A DNA stretch of 64,000 nt from an uncultured Muribaculaceae bacterium (GCA_910584055.1 CAJTZS010000003.1:91003-155002), one strand, 5' to 3'; shown: positions 47,858 through 57,165, numbered from the stretch's first letter. Notes: generated by a model from the sequence alone, not told the origin. Numbers and translations: made by a program.

Positions 47858-49852
47858 ATGTCGCAACAGGAAGACGATTTAAGGGCGCTGGCGAGGATAA
47901 TGGATTTCCTCCGCGCCATAAGCATACTCCTTGCAGTGGCAAACCTTTACTGGTTCTGCCCGGAGCTGAGACCGCCCGACGGGTGGTTTGTAAAGATAAC
48001 GGCGAAAGTCCTCAACGGCTTTCAGTCGTCGTGCGGGATGTTCAATTCCGTGTATTTCACAAAATGGTTCTCGCTCCTTCTACTTGCAACATCGTGCTTC
48101 GGCACGAAGGGGGTGAAGAATCAAAACATAACGTGGCGCACCATCTGGGCGCTGTTGCTTTCGGGCATGGTGCTGTTCTTTTTCCCGAAAGGCCACTGGC
48201 TCATATATGTCGCCACTACCGTGACCGGCTATATATGCCTGCTGATGGCCGGGGTATGGATAAGCCGGTTGCTGCGCAACAACATGATGGACGACCGTTT
48301 CAACAACGAGAATGAATCGTTCCAACAGGAAACAAAGCTCATGGATAATGATTATTCGGTTAACCTGCCTACACGGTTCTACTACAAAAAGAGGTGGAAT
48401 GACGGCTGGATAAACGTTGTTAATCCTTTCCGTGCCACCATCGTGCTGGGCACCCCGGGTTCGGGCAAGTCTTATGCGGTGGTGAACAGCTTTATCCGCC
48501 AGCAGATTGGCAAGTCATATTCGATGTATGTCTATGATTACAAGTATGCCGACCTGTCAATCATAGCATATAACGAGATGTTGAAGAACAAGGCGAAATA
48601 TGTCGAGGCTTACGGCGTGGAGCCGCATTTCTATGTGATAAATTTCGATGATCCGCGACGCAGCCACCGCTGTAACCCCATTCACCCGGCTTTCATGACG
48701 GATATATCGGACGCTTATGAATCGGCATACACCATACTCCTTAACCTCAACAAAACATGGGTGCAGAAGCAGGGCGATTTCTTTGTGGAGTCGCCGATTA
48801 TCCTGCTGGCCGCGATAATCTGGTATCTCCGTCTGTACGAGGATGGAAAGTATTGCACATTCCCCCATGCAATAGAATTTCTATGCCGTCCTTACGAGGA
48901 TATATTCCCGATTCTCACATCTTATCCGGAGCTGGAAAACTATCTCTCGCCCTTCATGGACGCATGGCTCGGTGGGGCGGCTGAGCAGCTCATGGGCCAG
49001 ATAGCATCGGCAAAAATCCCGCTCACGAGGATGATTTCACCGCAGCTTTACTGGGTCATGTCGGACAGTGAGTTTACTCTCGACATCAACAATCCGGAGG
49101 CGCCCAAAATCCTGTGCGTCGGCAACAACCCGGACAGGCAAAACATCTACGGGGCGGCGTTGGGTCTTTATAACTCACGCATTGTCAAGCTGATAAACAA
49201 GAAAGGGATGATAAAGTCATCGGTTATTATTGATGAACTCCCAACGATATATTTCAAGGGGCTCGACAATCTCATTGCCACCGCCCGAAGCAACAAGGTT
49301 GCGGTATGCCTCGGCTTTCAGGATTTCTCGCAACTGGAGCGCGATTACGGCAAGCCGGAGGCAGCGGTGGTGATGAACACCGTCGGCAATATCTTCTCCG
49401 GGCAGGTGGTGGGTTCCACTGCCAAAACGCTGTCGGAGAGGTTCGGCAAGGTTCTCCAGAAAAGGCAGTCAATATCAATCAACAGGCAGGATATCAGCAC
49501 CTCTTTCAACACGCAGATGGATTCTCTTATCCCGGCAAGCAAGATTTCGACACTCACGCAGGGCATGTTTGTCGGGGCGGTCTGCGACAACTTCGATGAG
49601 CGCATAGACCAGAAGATATTTCATGCCGAGATTGTGGTTGACAACGCCACCGTGTCGGCGGAGGCGGCAAAGTACAAGCCTATCCCGGTGATACATGAAT
49701 TTATCGACGAGCAGGGCAATGACTGTATGGACGAGTGCATAAAGGCAAACTATGACCGCATAAAGGCTGAGGTAAGGAAGATTGTCGCGGACGAGAAACA
49801 GCGTATCGCCGGCGACCCGGCATTGAGCCATCTACTGAAACAGCAGATATAA
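47858..49852 (+). CDS. mobC: MobC: coupling protein (TraG/VirD4-type T4CP)
   Basis: 664 residues. At least two N-terminal membrane segments (about 15-35, 65-120) followed by a RecA-like ATPase with Walker A GTPGSGKS at about 198-205 and Walker B SSVIIDELPTI near 447. Couples the relaxase-DNA complex to the transfer channel. 18 bases after mobB; ends before a bidirectional hairpin. Confidence 0.9.
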   Translation: MSQQEDDLRALARIMDFLRAISILLAVANLYWFCPELRPPDGWFVKITAKVLNGFQSSCGMFNSVYFTKWFSLLLLATSCFGTKGVKNQNITWRTIWALLLSGMVLFFFPKGHWLIYVATTVTGYICLLMAGVWISRLLRNNMMDDRFNNENESFQQETKLMDNDYSVNLPTRFYYKKRWNDGWINVVNPFRATIVLGTPGSGKSYAVVNSFIRQQIGKSYSMYVYDYKYADLSIIAYNEMLKNKAKYVEAYGVEPHFYVINFDDPRRSHRCNPIHPAFMTDISDAYESAYTILLNLNKTWVQKQGDFFVESPIILLAAIIWYLRLYEDGKYCTFPHAIEFLCRPYEDIFPILTSYPELENYLSPFMDAWLGGAAEQLMGQIASAKIPLTRMISPQLYWVMSDSEFTLDINNPEAPKILCVGNNPDRQNIYGAALGLYNSRIVKLINKKGMIKSSVIIDELPTIYFKGLDNLIATARSNKVAVCLGFQDFSQLERDYGKPEAAVVMNTVGNIFSGQVVGSTAKTLSERFGKVLQKRQSISINRQDISTSFNTQMDSLIPASKISTLTQGMFVGAVCDNFDERIDQKIFHAEIVVDNATVSAEAAKYKPIPVIHEFIDEQGNDCMDECIKANYDRIKAEVRKIVADEKQRIAGDPALSHLLKQQI

Positions 49853-49873
49853 TTCTGCGACCTACCAAAAACG

Positions 49874-49906
49874 GCGCCACCCCGACGGGTTTTGTCAGGG
49901 TGGCGC
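49874..49906. terminator. Bidirectional hairpin between mobC and rteC
   Basis: GCGCCACCC (49874-49882) and GGGTGGCGC (49898-49906) form a 9-bp GC-rich stem. On the minus strand a GTTTTT run follows, so it should terminate rteC transcription; on the plus strand the tail is weaker. Confidence 0.7.
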
Positions 49907-49931
49907 TATTATATAATTATATATAGGTGTC

Positions 49932-50534
49932 TTACTTTTCGGGCTTGTCCATGTCGCGCTGGATCTTGGCGAGGAACACATCGCGCAGACGGTCTATGAA
50001 GTCGGAGTAGCTTTTCTTGGAGCGGTATTTCATATCGGTGTAGCAGCTGTTGGCGTATGCCTCGGAGATTTCCATGCCGAAGAAGGCGGCCATGCCCGAT
50101 ATTACCTCGAATATCGTTACGCCGGTGTTGCGGTATGCGGCCTCGTGTATTGCTCTGCCGAGCTGCACGATGTCGGCTTTGGTAAGTTTGCCGTTTGTGG
50201 CGAGTGAGCGCAGGGCCGAATTGTCGGTCGGTATCGCCGACACTTTGGGCGGATGGGTGATCATCAGCCTTACATGATGGATGAGGCGGTGAAGGAAGGA
50301 GATTGCTCGTTTGAGGAATTTGGAGATTTCAGTGGCGGCCGTTTCGTGGAGGATTTGCAGTTCTTCTTCAACGTATGATAACGAGAAGTGGACGTCGTGC
50401 CAGATTACATCCGGCGCGTAACACATTGCTGTGGCGGTCTGTTTGAACTCCGACAGCGAGCCGTCCAAAAGCTCATGCCGCCCCTCCTTGACGTGGGAGA
50501 TGAATTGCGATTGCAGTAGTATAAGGTGCTTCAT
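49932..50534 (-). CDS. rteC: RteC-family regulator of conjugation/excision
   Basis: 200 residues from ATG 50534; an upstream in-frame start is less likely. HLILLQSQFISHVKEGRHELLD and the C-terminal LTKADIVQLGRAIHEAAYRNTG ... ISEAYANSCYTDMKYRSKKSYSDFIDRLRD-type sequence match RteC. In CTnDOT, RteC activates the excision operon and so starts transfer. The upstream gene on the same strand is an RteB-like regulator, consistent with an rteB-to-rteC cascade. Confidence 0.8.
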   Translation of the reverse strand: MKHLILLQSQFISHVKEGRHELLDGSLSEFKQTATAMCYAPDVIWHDVHFSLSYVEEELQILHETAATEISKFLKRAISFLHRLIHHVRLMITHPPKVSAIPTDNSALRSLATNGKLTKADIVQLGRAIHEAAYRNTGVTIFEVISGMAAFFGMEISEAYANSCYTDMKYRSKKSYSDFIDRLRDVFLAKIQRDMDKPEK

Positions 50535-51013
50535 ATAGTGGGTTTTATTTTTTGTTTTTATCACGTTGATAGTAACCCGATAAAGCACCGATTGGCTTAT
50601 CGCCGATATGTTAAAATTCGGATATGACTGAAAAATAGTGCTTTATGGAATGAAAATGCAAATCGGTAATGTCCTATACAGGAGATTATTTGTAAAAAAA
50701 TCTTACGATTGTTAATATGGCTGGGTGTTCGTTGGATTGCAGATAGTTCATGGCAGGATATAAAAATAGCGCACGTCCCCTAAAAGTATGGAGGCTCTGG
50801 AAACTGCCTTGAACAAGTTAGGAAAACGTACGCTATGCGAGTGCATAGCATAAGTGTCATCCTATAGCCTTGTTCGATGTTAATTTTCCAGATTCCCATA
50901 CGAAACTATAAGAATTCTTATGTTATGTATTTATTTCAGACGGTCGGCTCTCCGACCGCGATATTACAATTTCAGCACAAAGTTAATAATTTTCGGCGAA
51001 TTAGCCGTTATGC
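50535..51013. promoter_or_regulatory. Gene-free region upstream of rteC with hairpins
   Basis: No gene in 479 bases. It holds two short perfect stems: 50832-50849 (GCTATGC/GCATAGC, tetraloop) and 50941-50958 (CGGTCGG/CCGACCG, tetraloop). ATAAAGCAC (50580-50588) and GTGCTTTAT (50638-50646) form a wider inverted repeat near the rteC start. A TAACTTTG box reads leftward near 50984. No -24/-12 sigma-54 element with correct spacing was found. It may carry the rteC promoter and a long leader. Confidence 0.4.
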
Positions 51014-52270
51014 TCATTCGTATTTGGTGCCGATTTCGTATTTGTTGATCTTATTGTTGAGCGTCACGCGGCTTATGCCGAGCAAATCCGCCGCTGTCTG
51101 TCGCTTGCCGTCGGCTTGTTGCAGGGCGGCTATGATCTTTGCTTTCTCGTCGCCGTCATCGCGCAGGGTGAACCGTGGCGGCGGTCCCGTGCCGGGGTTG
51201 TCGAAGTCAAGGTCTTTGGATGTTATCACATCGCCAGTGGCCTCTATCACGGCAAACCGCACGGCGTGTTTCAATTCCCGGATGTTGCCGGGCCAAGTAT
51301 GGAGTGACAGTTTCTTTTTCGCTTTCGTGTCAAAGCCTTTTATACGTCGGGAGAACTCGTAACTGTATCGTTGGAGAAAGAACTCGGCAAGCGGTATAAT
51401 ATCCTCCTTGCACTCCCTGAGAGGCGGAATATTTATATGTGTCTGCCGCAGAGTGTAATACAATCCCTGCCTGAACTCTCCTTTGATAACCTTTTCGGCA
51501 ATGTCGGCGGCATTGGTCGTGGCTATGAGCCTTATATCCGGGCGCTGGCGGTCAAGCATATTCAATATAATCGTCTGCATTTCAAATGGAAGCAGGTGTA
51601 TATGGTCGAGGATGACTGTGCCGTGTTCGGCTTTCGCAAAATAATCCTCCACAACCTGACAGACCGATTGTTTATTATTGGCCGGACACATCATTGGCAA
51701 CATGGCTGAATCTATGACCATGCACGGGCGGTCGGAGCGGTTGCTCATTCTGTATATCTCCTGTGCCAGAGGCTCTTTGCCACAGCCGCCCTCGCCGGTT
51801 ATAAGCACGTTCAACCGTGTGGGTGCAATCCGGGATATTATTCTTTGTATCTCGTTGAACTGTGCGCTACTGCGGGGCAACACCACCGATTTGTATTCGG
51901 ATTCAAAGCCACCACCGATAAGCCGTTTCAATCTCGGTATCAGCAGCTGGTCGGTCTGCCGTTTCTGGATATAGTCTTTTGCCCCCGCGCGAAAAGCCTC
52001 GATTGACAACGGATTATCAAGCATATCGGACACAACAATTACATCACGGTAGATCCTGTTCTTGGCAAGCCATTCGAGCAGTTCAACCGAAGTACCGTCA
52101 GTCAGCTTGTAGTCGCAGATGATTATGTCACGGTAGGAAGATTTCTTCAGCAGCTCCTTCGCGCTTTTAAGGCTCATAGCCGTCACCTTCTCCACATCGA
52201 AACACGCTAACTTGCGACCCAAATCCTCACAATCCGCCGGACTGTCATCTATAATCAGTATCCGATACAT
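51014..52270 (-). CDS. RteB-like response regulator, AAA+ type lacking GAFTGA
   Basis: 418 residues. Receiver domain with Asp8/Asp9, phospho-acceptor Asp53 (IICDYKLTDG) and Lys103. AAA+ domain: Walker A GEGGCGKE at 159-166, degenerate Walker B VILDHIHLL with His223 where Glu is usual, and R-finger region PPLRECKEDIIPLAEFF. C-terminal Fis-type HTH (RQTAADLLGISRVTLNNKI). The GAFTGA loop that contacts sigma-54 is missing between about 190 and 210. No histidine kinase gene is adjacent. It may regulate rteC by a sigma-54-independent route. Confidence 0.8.
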   Translation of the reverse strand: MYRILIIDDSPADCEDLGRKLACFDVEKVTAMSLKSAKELLKKSSYRDIIICDYKLTDGTSVELLEWLAKNRIYRDVIVVSDMLDNPLSIEAFRAGAKDYIQKRQTDQLLIPRLKRLIGGGFESEYKSVVLPRSSAQFNEIQRIISRIAPTRLNVLITGEGGCGKEPLAQEIYRMSNRSDRPCMVIDSAMLPMMCPANNKQSVCQVVEDYFAKAEHGTVILDHIHLLPFEMQTIILNMLDRQRPDIRLIATTNAADIAEKVIKGEFRQGLYYTLRQTHINIPPLRECKEDIIPLAEFFLQRYSYEFSRRIKGFDTKAKKKLSLHTWPGNIRELKHAVRFAVIEATGDVITSKDLDFDNPGTGPPPRFTLRDDGDEKAKIIAALQQADGKRQTAADLLGISRVTLNNKINKYEIGTKYE

Positions 52271-52336
52271 CTAAACCTATATTTGTTTTATTCCATATTT
52301 CCTTCGTTTAGAATCATCAAATGTTCTCTAAACATC

Positions 52337-52375
52337 AACGCTGCCGAGAGACGCATAGCCTCTCTCGGCAGCGTT
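52337..52375. terminator. 15-bp perfect hairpin downstream of the TonB receptor
   Basis: Arms 52337-52351 and 52361-52375 (AACGCTGCCGAGAGA and its complement), loop 9. No T run on either side. It lies between the ends of the receptor gene and the start region of the RteB-like gene. Confidence 0.6.
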
Positions 52376-52446
52376 CCAGTTACAAGAATCCTTACACATT
52401 GTCTTGGATTCGCTTTCGTTGCATGATTTATTTGTTTTATAACGGT

Positions 52447-54978
52447 TTATCTTGAACCAGACATAATTCCTGTATTAGTATCCTCGCTTGACATCCTTTG
52501 TCGGGCATTTCCTCTTGATTTACCGAAATCAAGGTTAAACGAGAATTTCAATAAGAAAACCTTTGTAAGATTGCCTGAATATAATGTCTGGGTATATGGA
52601 GCTACCGCAGAGAAATTTTCCACACTTTGGCGATATTCTTTCTCAAACGGATTGTAGATACATACAGCCGCACTCCACTTAGGTCGATTATATCTTATTG
52701 AAAACTGATGGTTACGCTCTCCCTTTCTGAGCGTTTCACCCCACAGATTGTTGCTTGCGGTCGTGAATTCAAACATAAATGACCAGTCTCTCCAAGAGGC
52801 AAATAGTTCTCCGTAAAATCCCAGATTGGAATGTGTATGCGTATAGTTATTACCTTGACTTATAAACCTTTGATATAACGCTGTGAATCTCAGTGTGATG
52901 TAATCTTTATAAGGCTTGAAAAATAGCCATGTGTGCCAGTTGAGTCTATGGAAACCCCTTTGATTGTCCATTGTCCTGATAATAAGGTCGTCCTCGACAA
53001 TATCCTGCTCCATAACCGGACGATGGTCATAATTATATATAGCAATAGAGCCAACCCCCAGAAATTTGCAGAAATCCCAGTTTGCCATCAGTTGTGCGCT
53101 ATAGTAAGTGACCGCTTTCAGGTTAGGATTACCCCTGCGAGCCTGATAAGCGTCAATCTGTTGGGTCACCGAACTTAAATCAGCAAGCGACGGCGCATAT
53201 CCGGATATTTCACCGCTGAACCGCATAAATAAACCCCTTGCACCACCCCAAGAAAGATTAAGGCGGGGATTGAATATATATTTTTCAAGTTGTCGTCCAT
53301 CTTGAACACTATATGTCCGCAAAGCTCCGAGACCAAAAGAATAGTTGACCTGTCTGATCCGCGATTGAAACTCTGCATAAAGATTTGTCTGCGACGAGTT
53401 CATACTCACCTCATTATTCTCAACTCCAGAATAGATATTTTTCATCCATTCCTGACGTTGTCTAATTCCGCCACTGAGTTTGCCGAAATTGAATTCTCGT
53501 TCATATATACCCTCCCCGAACAAAGACCATTTTGTTCCGTCTATGTCAGAGTCAAAAGCATCGATAATTTTGCTGCCCTCGGTCATGCTGTATTTATGAT
53601 GGTTACGGCTGTCGAGATAGGACCCGACGATGTCAATATACAGATTTTGTTTGTGTGGAAGGTTTAACTGATAATATATGTCAAGAGACGGCACATTGAG
53701 TCGGGTGGTAGTATTGTCCAATATGTTGTATTCACGGTCTCCCTGATACAGAGTGCTGTTCCTGTCACCCGAAGAATTAGGCTCGTCCCGATAATAGTTC
53801 CTAAAATTGACACTGAACATTTGCTTGTCGGCATCTTGCCATACATATCTCAGAGAGGCCTTGAGTTGGTCATACTTAAACGGAGTTTTTGCACCGACTT
53901 CTTTATTCGTTACTGTCCTGTCATGGAAATGATAGGTCTCCTCGTTCTCTCGTATCCAATCATTGTCCCTTCGCTCCCAGTTGACTACCGCATTGAGCAT
54001 AGATTTCTCCGTGTTGTATCGTCCGGCAAGATTGTAGCCACCCCAGCCTCCATAGTTTGCAGCCTGCGTGAAATCTCCGTTGATATTGCCTCCGATATTC
54101 CGATACTTGACTATGTAATTCATCACTGCTTTGACTCCTCCATATTGCAATCCGGGATTGTCTATGTATTCCACTCTGGATATGTCTTTGGGATTCAGTG
54201 CAAGCACTTCTTCATTGGCAACCTCGACACCGTTTATCCGCAATTGGACGGCATCCTGTCCGTCAATATTTATGGTATTGTTAAGGGTGCTGACTGATAT
54301 ACGCGGCAGATTCAATGCGAGAATCAGGTTTATGCCGTTTGACGATGCTCGACGTTGCTGTTCATTCGGAGTTATTATCTGCCTATCGATTTTCCTAATG
54401 ACCGGATCTGCGGATACAGTGACCTGATTGAGTTGAATGACATTTTCGTTCATTATTATGGTGCCAACTTTGTAATCATCAAGTGTGCGTTGTATTGTCT
54501 TATATCCTAAGCAACTGAACTTGGCAATTACATTCGCCGCATCACACGGGACACTAAAATGCCCTTCAGTATCGGAAAATCCGTATGTTATAACAGTGGA
54601 ATCATTCGGGGCAAGCAGCATAAGGGTTGCAGCCACGACCGGTTCCCCGTCGCTGCCTATAATACGACCAGAATACACATACCTGCCATGTTGGAGAGCC
54701 TCTACATAATAACGGCCTCCTTTGTTCATGACCGAAACAGGATTAAGTCCGACTATTCTTTTTAATGCGTCGTAAGCATTGTCAGTATTCACAACGACCG
54801 TAGTCTTGTAGTTGTCAAGTTCATTGTATATGAAATTGATATGAAGGTCTGGATGTTGTTCTGCTATCTGAGTAAGGGCTTCAGACAGGCGTGCCGAATG
54901 AAAGTTGTAATTGAAAGTATCTGCGTATGTGACTATAACACATAGCATAGCCGCAAGTAAAAAAGTACCCTTTTTCAT
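52447..54978 (-). CDS. TonB-dependent outer-membrane receptor with STN domain
   Basis: 843 residues. Signal peptide (FLLAAMLCVIVTYADT), STN domain (about 24-90: LSEALTQIAEQHPDLHINFIY), carboxypeptidase-regulatory-like fold (VYSGRIIGSDGEPVVAATLMLL), plug (INIDGQDAVQLRINGVEVAN, YIDNPGLQYGG) and a large barrel. STN domains signal to FecR-like anti-sigma factors; the adjacent upstream gene encodes one and the next an ECF sigma factor. Only 2 bases separate it from the anti-sigma gene, so the three genes form a self-regulating uptake or signalling operon. Ligand unknown; no SusD is present. Confidence 0.85.
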   Translation of the reverse strand: MKKGTFLLAAMLCVIVTYADTFNYNFHSARLSEALTQIAEQHPDLHINFIYNELDNYKTTVVVNTDNAYDALKRIVGLNPVSVMNKGGRYYVEALQHGRYVYSGRIIGSDGEPVVAATLMLLAPNDSTVITYGFSDTEGHFSVPCDAANVIAKFSCLGYKTIQRTLDDYKVGTIIMNENVIQLNQVTVSADPVIRKIDRQIITPNEQQRRASSNGINLILALNLPRISVSTLNNTINIDGQDAVQLRINGVEVANEEVLALNPKDISRVEYIDNPGLQYGGVKAVMNYIVKYRNIGGNINGDFTQAANYGGWGGYNLAGRYNTEKSMLNAVVNWERRDNDWIRENEETYHFHDRTVTNKEVGAKTPFKYDQLKASLRYVWQDADKQMFSVNFRNYYRDEPNSSGDRNSTLYQGDREYNILDNTTTRLNVPSLDIYYQLNLPHKQNLYIDIVGSYLDSRNHHKYSMTEGSKIIDAFDSDIDGTKWSLFGEGIYEREFNFGKLSGGIRQRQEWMKNIYSGVENNEVSMNSSQTNLYAEFQSRIRQVNYSFGLGALRTYSVQDGRQLEKYIFNPRLNLSWGGARGLFMRFSGEISGYAPSLADLSSVTQQIDAYQARRGNPNLKAVTYYSAQLMANWDFCKFLGVGSIAIYNYDHRPVMEQDIVEDDLIIRTMDNQRGFHRLNWHTWLFFKPYKDYITLRFTALYQRFISQGNNYTHTHSNLGFYGELFASWRDWSFMFEFTTASNNLWGETLRKGERNHQFSIRYNRPKWSAAVCIYNPFEKEYRQSVENFSAVAPYTQTLYSGNLTKVFLLKFSFNLDFGKSRGNARQRMSSEDTNTGIMSGSR

Positions 54979-54980
54979 TG

Positions 54981-55649
54981 TTATTCTATAGTTATGGTTT
55001 TATCGGAGATACTAGTCTTGATTTGCTCGAAATTGTTCAACTGTTCCACAATTTCATTGAGAGGCAACGACTGATCCCATTGGAAATACAAACGGAGTTC
55101 TTTTGATTTTTCATTTTTATAGACTACTGAAACTCCGTAAAAATCAGCTATCGAAGAAATCATCTCTTCAAATGATTTGTCTTTGAAAATCACAATCCGG
55201 GGTTCTTCCGGTATGGATTCGTCAACCTGCACTGAATCTTTGGCTAAGTTTGCTCCCGAGACGGACTTGTCTGGGGCAGACGCAATGTCCGCCGAAACTT
55301 CAGTGACTATTGCCCGGTTACTGAGTGAATACGATACCCCAAATGTAGCCGCTACCACAACGAGGGATGCCACTGTGCATAGTAATACAGCAGCGACATT
55401 ACGGTTAAAGAATGCCCGGATGGAATGTAGAAATCCCAGTGTGACAGGTTTCTTCTGACGGCTTACAAACTGTTCCCACTCGAGGTCTATATCTGGTTCT
55501 TCCGTTGTGGTCAGTGCGTCGGCGGTTTTGCATATCTGCCTGTAAAGCTCCTGTATACCGGAATCATCAAGCATTTCCTGAATCTCTTCGTCAGAAAAGT
55601 GGTCAGGATTCTCGATTGCCTCAAACAGCTGGTCTGTTCTATCTTTCAT
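54981..55649 (-). CDS. FecR-like anti-sigma factor, short, with C-terminal STN-like domain
   Basis: 222 residues from ATG 55649, overlapping the sigma gene by 11 bases. A cytoplasmic acidic N-terminus (about 1-75) is followed by one membrane helix (VAAVLLCTVASLVVVAATFG) and a periplasmic tail (FEEMISSIADFYGVSVVYKN, YFQWDQSLPLNEIVEQLNNF) of the DUF4974/STN type. The FecR domain usual between helix and tail is missing; typical proteins are 300-400 residues. It would hold the ECF sigma factor until the receptor signals. Confidence 0.75.
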   Translation of the reverse strand: MKDRTDQLFEAIENPDHFSDEEIQEMLDDSGIQELYRQICKTADALTTTEEPDIDLEWEQFVSRQKKPVTLGFLHSIRAFFNRNVAAVLLCTVASLVVVAATFGVSYSLSNRAIVTEVSADIASAPDKSVSGANLAKDSVQVDESIPEEPRIVIFKDKSFEEMISSIADFYGVSVVYKNEKSKELRLYFQWDQSLPLNEIVEQLNNFEQIKTSISDKTITIE

Positions 55650-56127
55650 GTTTGTTGAAATTTTGACGTAAAACATTCATAGCACGACTTAGATGCTTAT
55701 AAACCGAGACTTCGCTGACAGAAATCTCCTCCGCAATCTCCTTATATGTCATTTTCGATTCAAACCTAAGCCGGACAATCTTCTGTGTCTGCACTGGCAA
55801 GAGTCGGTCAATTATCATATTGAGCTTTGCTATATCCTCATCATCAGGCCATTCCTCATCCTCTATCTCCTGAAGGTCGATGGCATACATCATCTTAATA
55901 CGTTCACGGACAGAGGTATTTCGTATATGCTTCAGACATGCATAACGCACTCCTTTAATGAGATAAGCCGGAGATACGAATCTGACATCTCCCAACAGTA
56001 GGGAGGCAAAGACATCGTGCACAATGTCTCGTGCCGCCTCATCATCATGAACCAACCGGTTGGCGAATATCAGCGCTGCCTTATAGTTGGTTCGGAAGAG
56101 TTTTTCTATGTCATCTGTTGTCGTCAT
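55639..56127 (-). CDS. ECF RNA polymerase sigma factor
   Basis: 162 residues. Region 2: NYKAALIFANRLVHDDEAARDIVHDVFASLL. Region 4: LPVQTQKIVRLRFESKMTYKEIAEEISVSEVSVYKHLSRAM. This is the ECF group expanded in Bacteroidetes and paired with FecR/TonB genes. It would activate its own operon (sigma, anti-sigma, receptor). The upstream region has two palindromes. Confidence 0.9.
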   Translation of the reverse strand: MTTTDDIEKLFRTNYKAALIFANRLVHDDEAARDIVHDVFASLLLGDVRFVSPAYLIKGVRYACLKHIRNTSVRERIKMMYAIDLQEIEDEEWPDDEDIAKLNMIIDRLLPVQTQKIVRLRFESKMTYKEIAEEISVSEVSVYKHLSRAMNVLRQNFNKHER

Positions 56128-56215
56128 TCATCTATATAAACCGCGAATTCCGATTTAGCTAACCCCAGTCAGTAAAAAATTAGTTTTTATGGCGTAGAAT
56201 ATGCCCCTAAGCTAT

Positions 56216-56307
56216 TTAAGTATTATACTTAAGTTGCTCGCAATTAGTAAATTATTGATATGTAGCAAAGAGTAACCGTAACTTTTTGCCAATTAAATTT
56301 TGGCAAA
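56216..56307. promoter_or_regulatory. Two palindromes between the sigma and Crp/Fnr genes
   Basis: TTAAGTAT-T-ATACTTAA (56216-56232) and TTTGCCAA-N7-TTGGCAAA (56285-56292 with 56300-56307). Both are exact dyads of the size bound by dimeric regulators. They lie 90-180 bases upstream of the sigma-factor start and downstream of the Crp/Fnr gene. The 242-base gap holds no gene. Confidence 0.5.
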
Positions 56308-56369
56308 GTTCGGCATTAAAATCCGGTTCGCTCTTCGCAAATGTTAAGACGCCCCGGTTTTTCAGGATT

Positions 56370-56927
56370 TTATCGGAGTATAGCGGCTAATTTGCGCCTG
56401 ATACGGCTCAGATGGCCGGGTGTGATGAGTAGGTAGGAGGCCAGATCCTTCAGTGAAACGGTCTCGACAATATTGGGATAGTCGCGGCACAACTCCACAT
56501 AGCGTTGTTCCGGCGACTTGCGATAGAGGTTGAGACAGCGCATATAGGTCATTTTGAATAGTGCGCTATGCTCCACAAAGAGGTTTGATGATAATAATGA
56601 GGCAAACTCCTTTAACTGCACTCTCAGAATCTCGCTGTCGGCTCCGGCGATAACCGACATTTCTGATGGCTCGCCATAAATAGAGGAATGAATGTCGGTT
56701 ATGATCTGTCCCGGAAATGCGAAGTTGATCACTGCCTCGTTGCCAGACTCATTGAGCGTGGTCAGCTTGAAATAGCCGGAAACCACGAGTGCGGCATAAC
56801 GCGCTACGGTGCCTTGCTGTATAAATCGTTCCTCCTTTTTATAATGGCATACGGTTCCATTCTCACGGCAATAGTCTGTCGCAGCCGTGGGATCCAAAAC
56901 ATCCAGATATGAATTGAACTGTGCCAT
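56370..56927 (-). CDS. Crp/Fnr-family transcription regulator
   Basis: 185 residues from ATG 56927; the frame also opens four codons upstream at a TTG. Cyclic-nucleotide-binding-like fold (VCHYKKEERFIQQGTVARYAAL, VSGYFKLTTLNESGNEAVINF) and a C-terminal HTH (VSLKDLASYLLITPGHLSRIRRKL). Shorter in the HTH end than full Crp, typical of many Bacteroidetes members. TAACTTTG (56944-56937) lies 9 bases before the ATG, so the leader is very short. It may act on the dyads downstream or at 58.5 kb; no evidence beyond proximity. Confidence 0.8.
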   Translation of the reverse strand: MAQFNSYLDVLDPTAATDYCRENGTVCHYKKEERFIQQGTVARYAALVVSGYFKLTTLNESGNEAVINFAFPGQIITDIHSSIYGEPSEMSVIAGADSEILRVQLKEFASLLSSNLFVEHSALFKMTYMRCLNLYRKSPEQRYVELCRDYPNIVETVSLKDLASYLLITPGHLSRIRRKLAAILR

Positions 56928-57105
56928 AATCAAATGCAAAGTTAGCTAATTTTCTCGACATGAGCGCATTTGCAGGTTGGAAAACTTCGGTTTTATCACA
57001 AATTCATCGACTTCCCAGTGTTTTACGAAAGGGGAAGACAACCCATTTCTGAGGCCATTTTTGTCGGTCTTAACATTTGTCAAGTCCGATATGCTTCATA
57101 TTTCA

Positions 57106-57113
57106 TAACTTTG
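57106..57113 (+). promoter_or_regulatory. Predicted -7 box for the LuxR-type gene
   Basis: TAACTTTG at 57106-57113; the nearest TTTG upstream is 26 bases away, longer than usual. Confidence 0.4.
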
Positions 57114-57165
57114 CTTGATTAAAGCCGTAATACGGCTACACATGAATCCGGCAATTCGACATAAA

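Noticed and set aside
50535..50800. Sigma-54 promoter for rteC
   Set aside because: GG/GC pairs were found only at 11 or 13 base spacing, not the required 10.
21800..52400. Direct repeats marking attL and attR of the ICE
   Set aside because: No convincing matching pair could be recognised by eye near the integrase and on the right side; the right end may lie outside the window.
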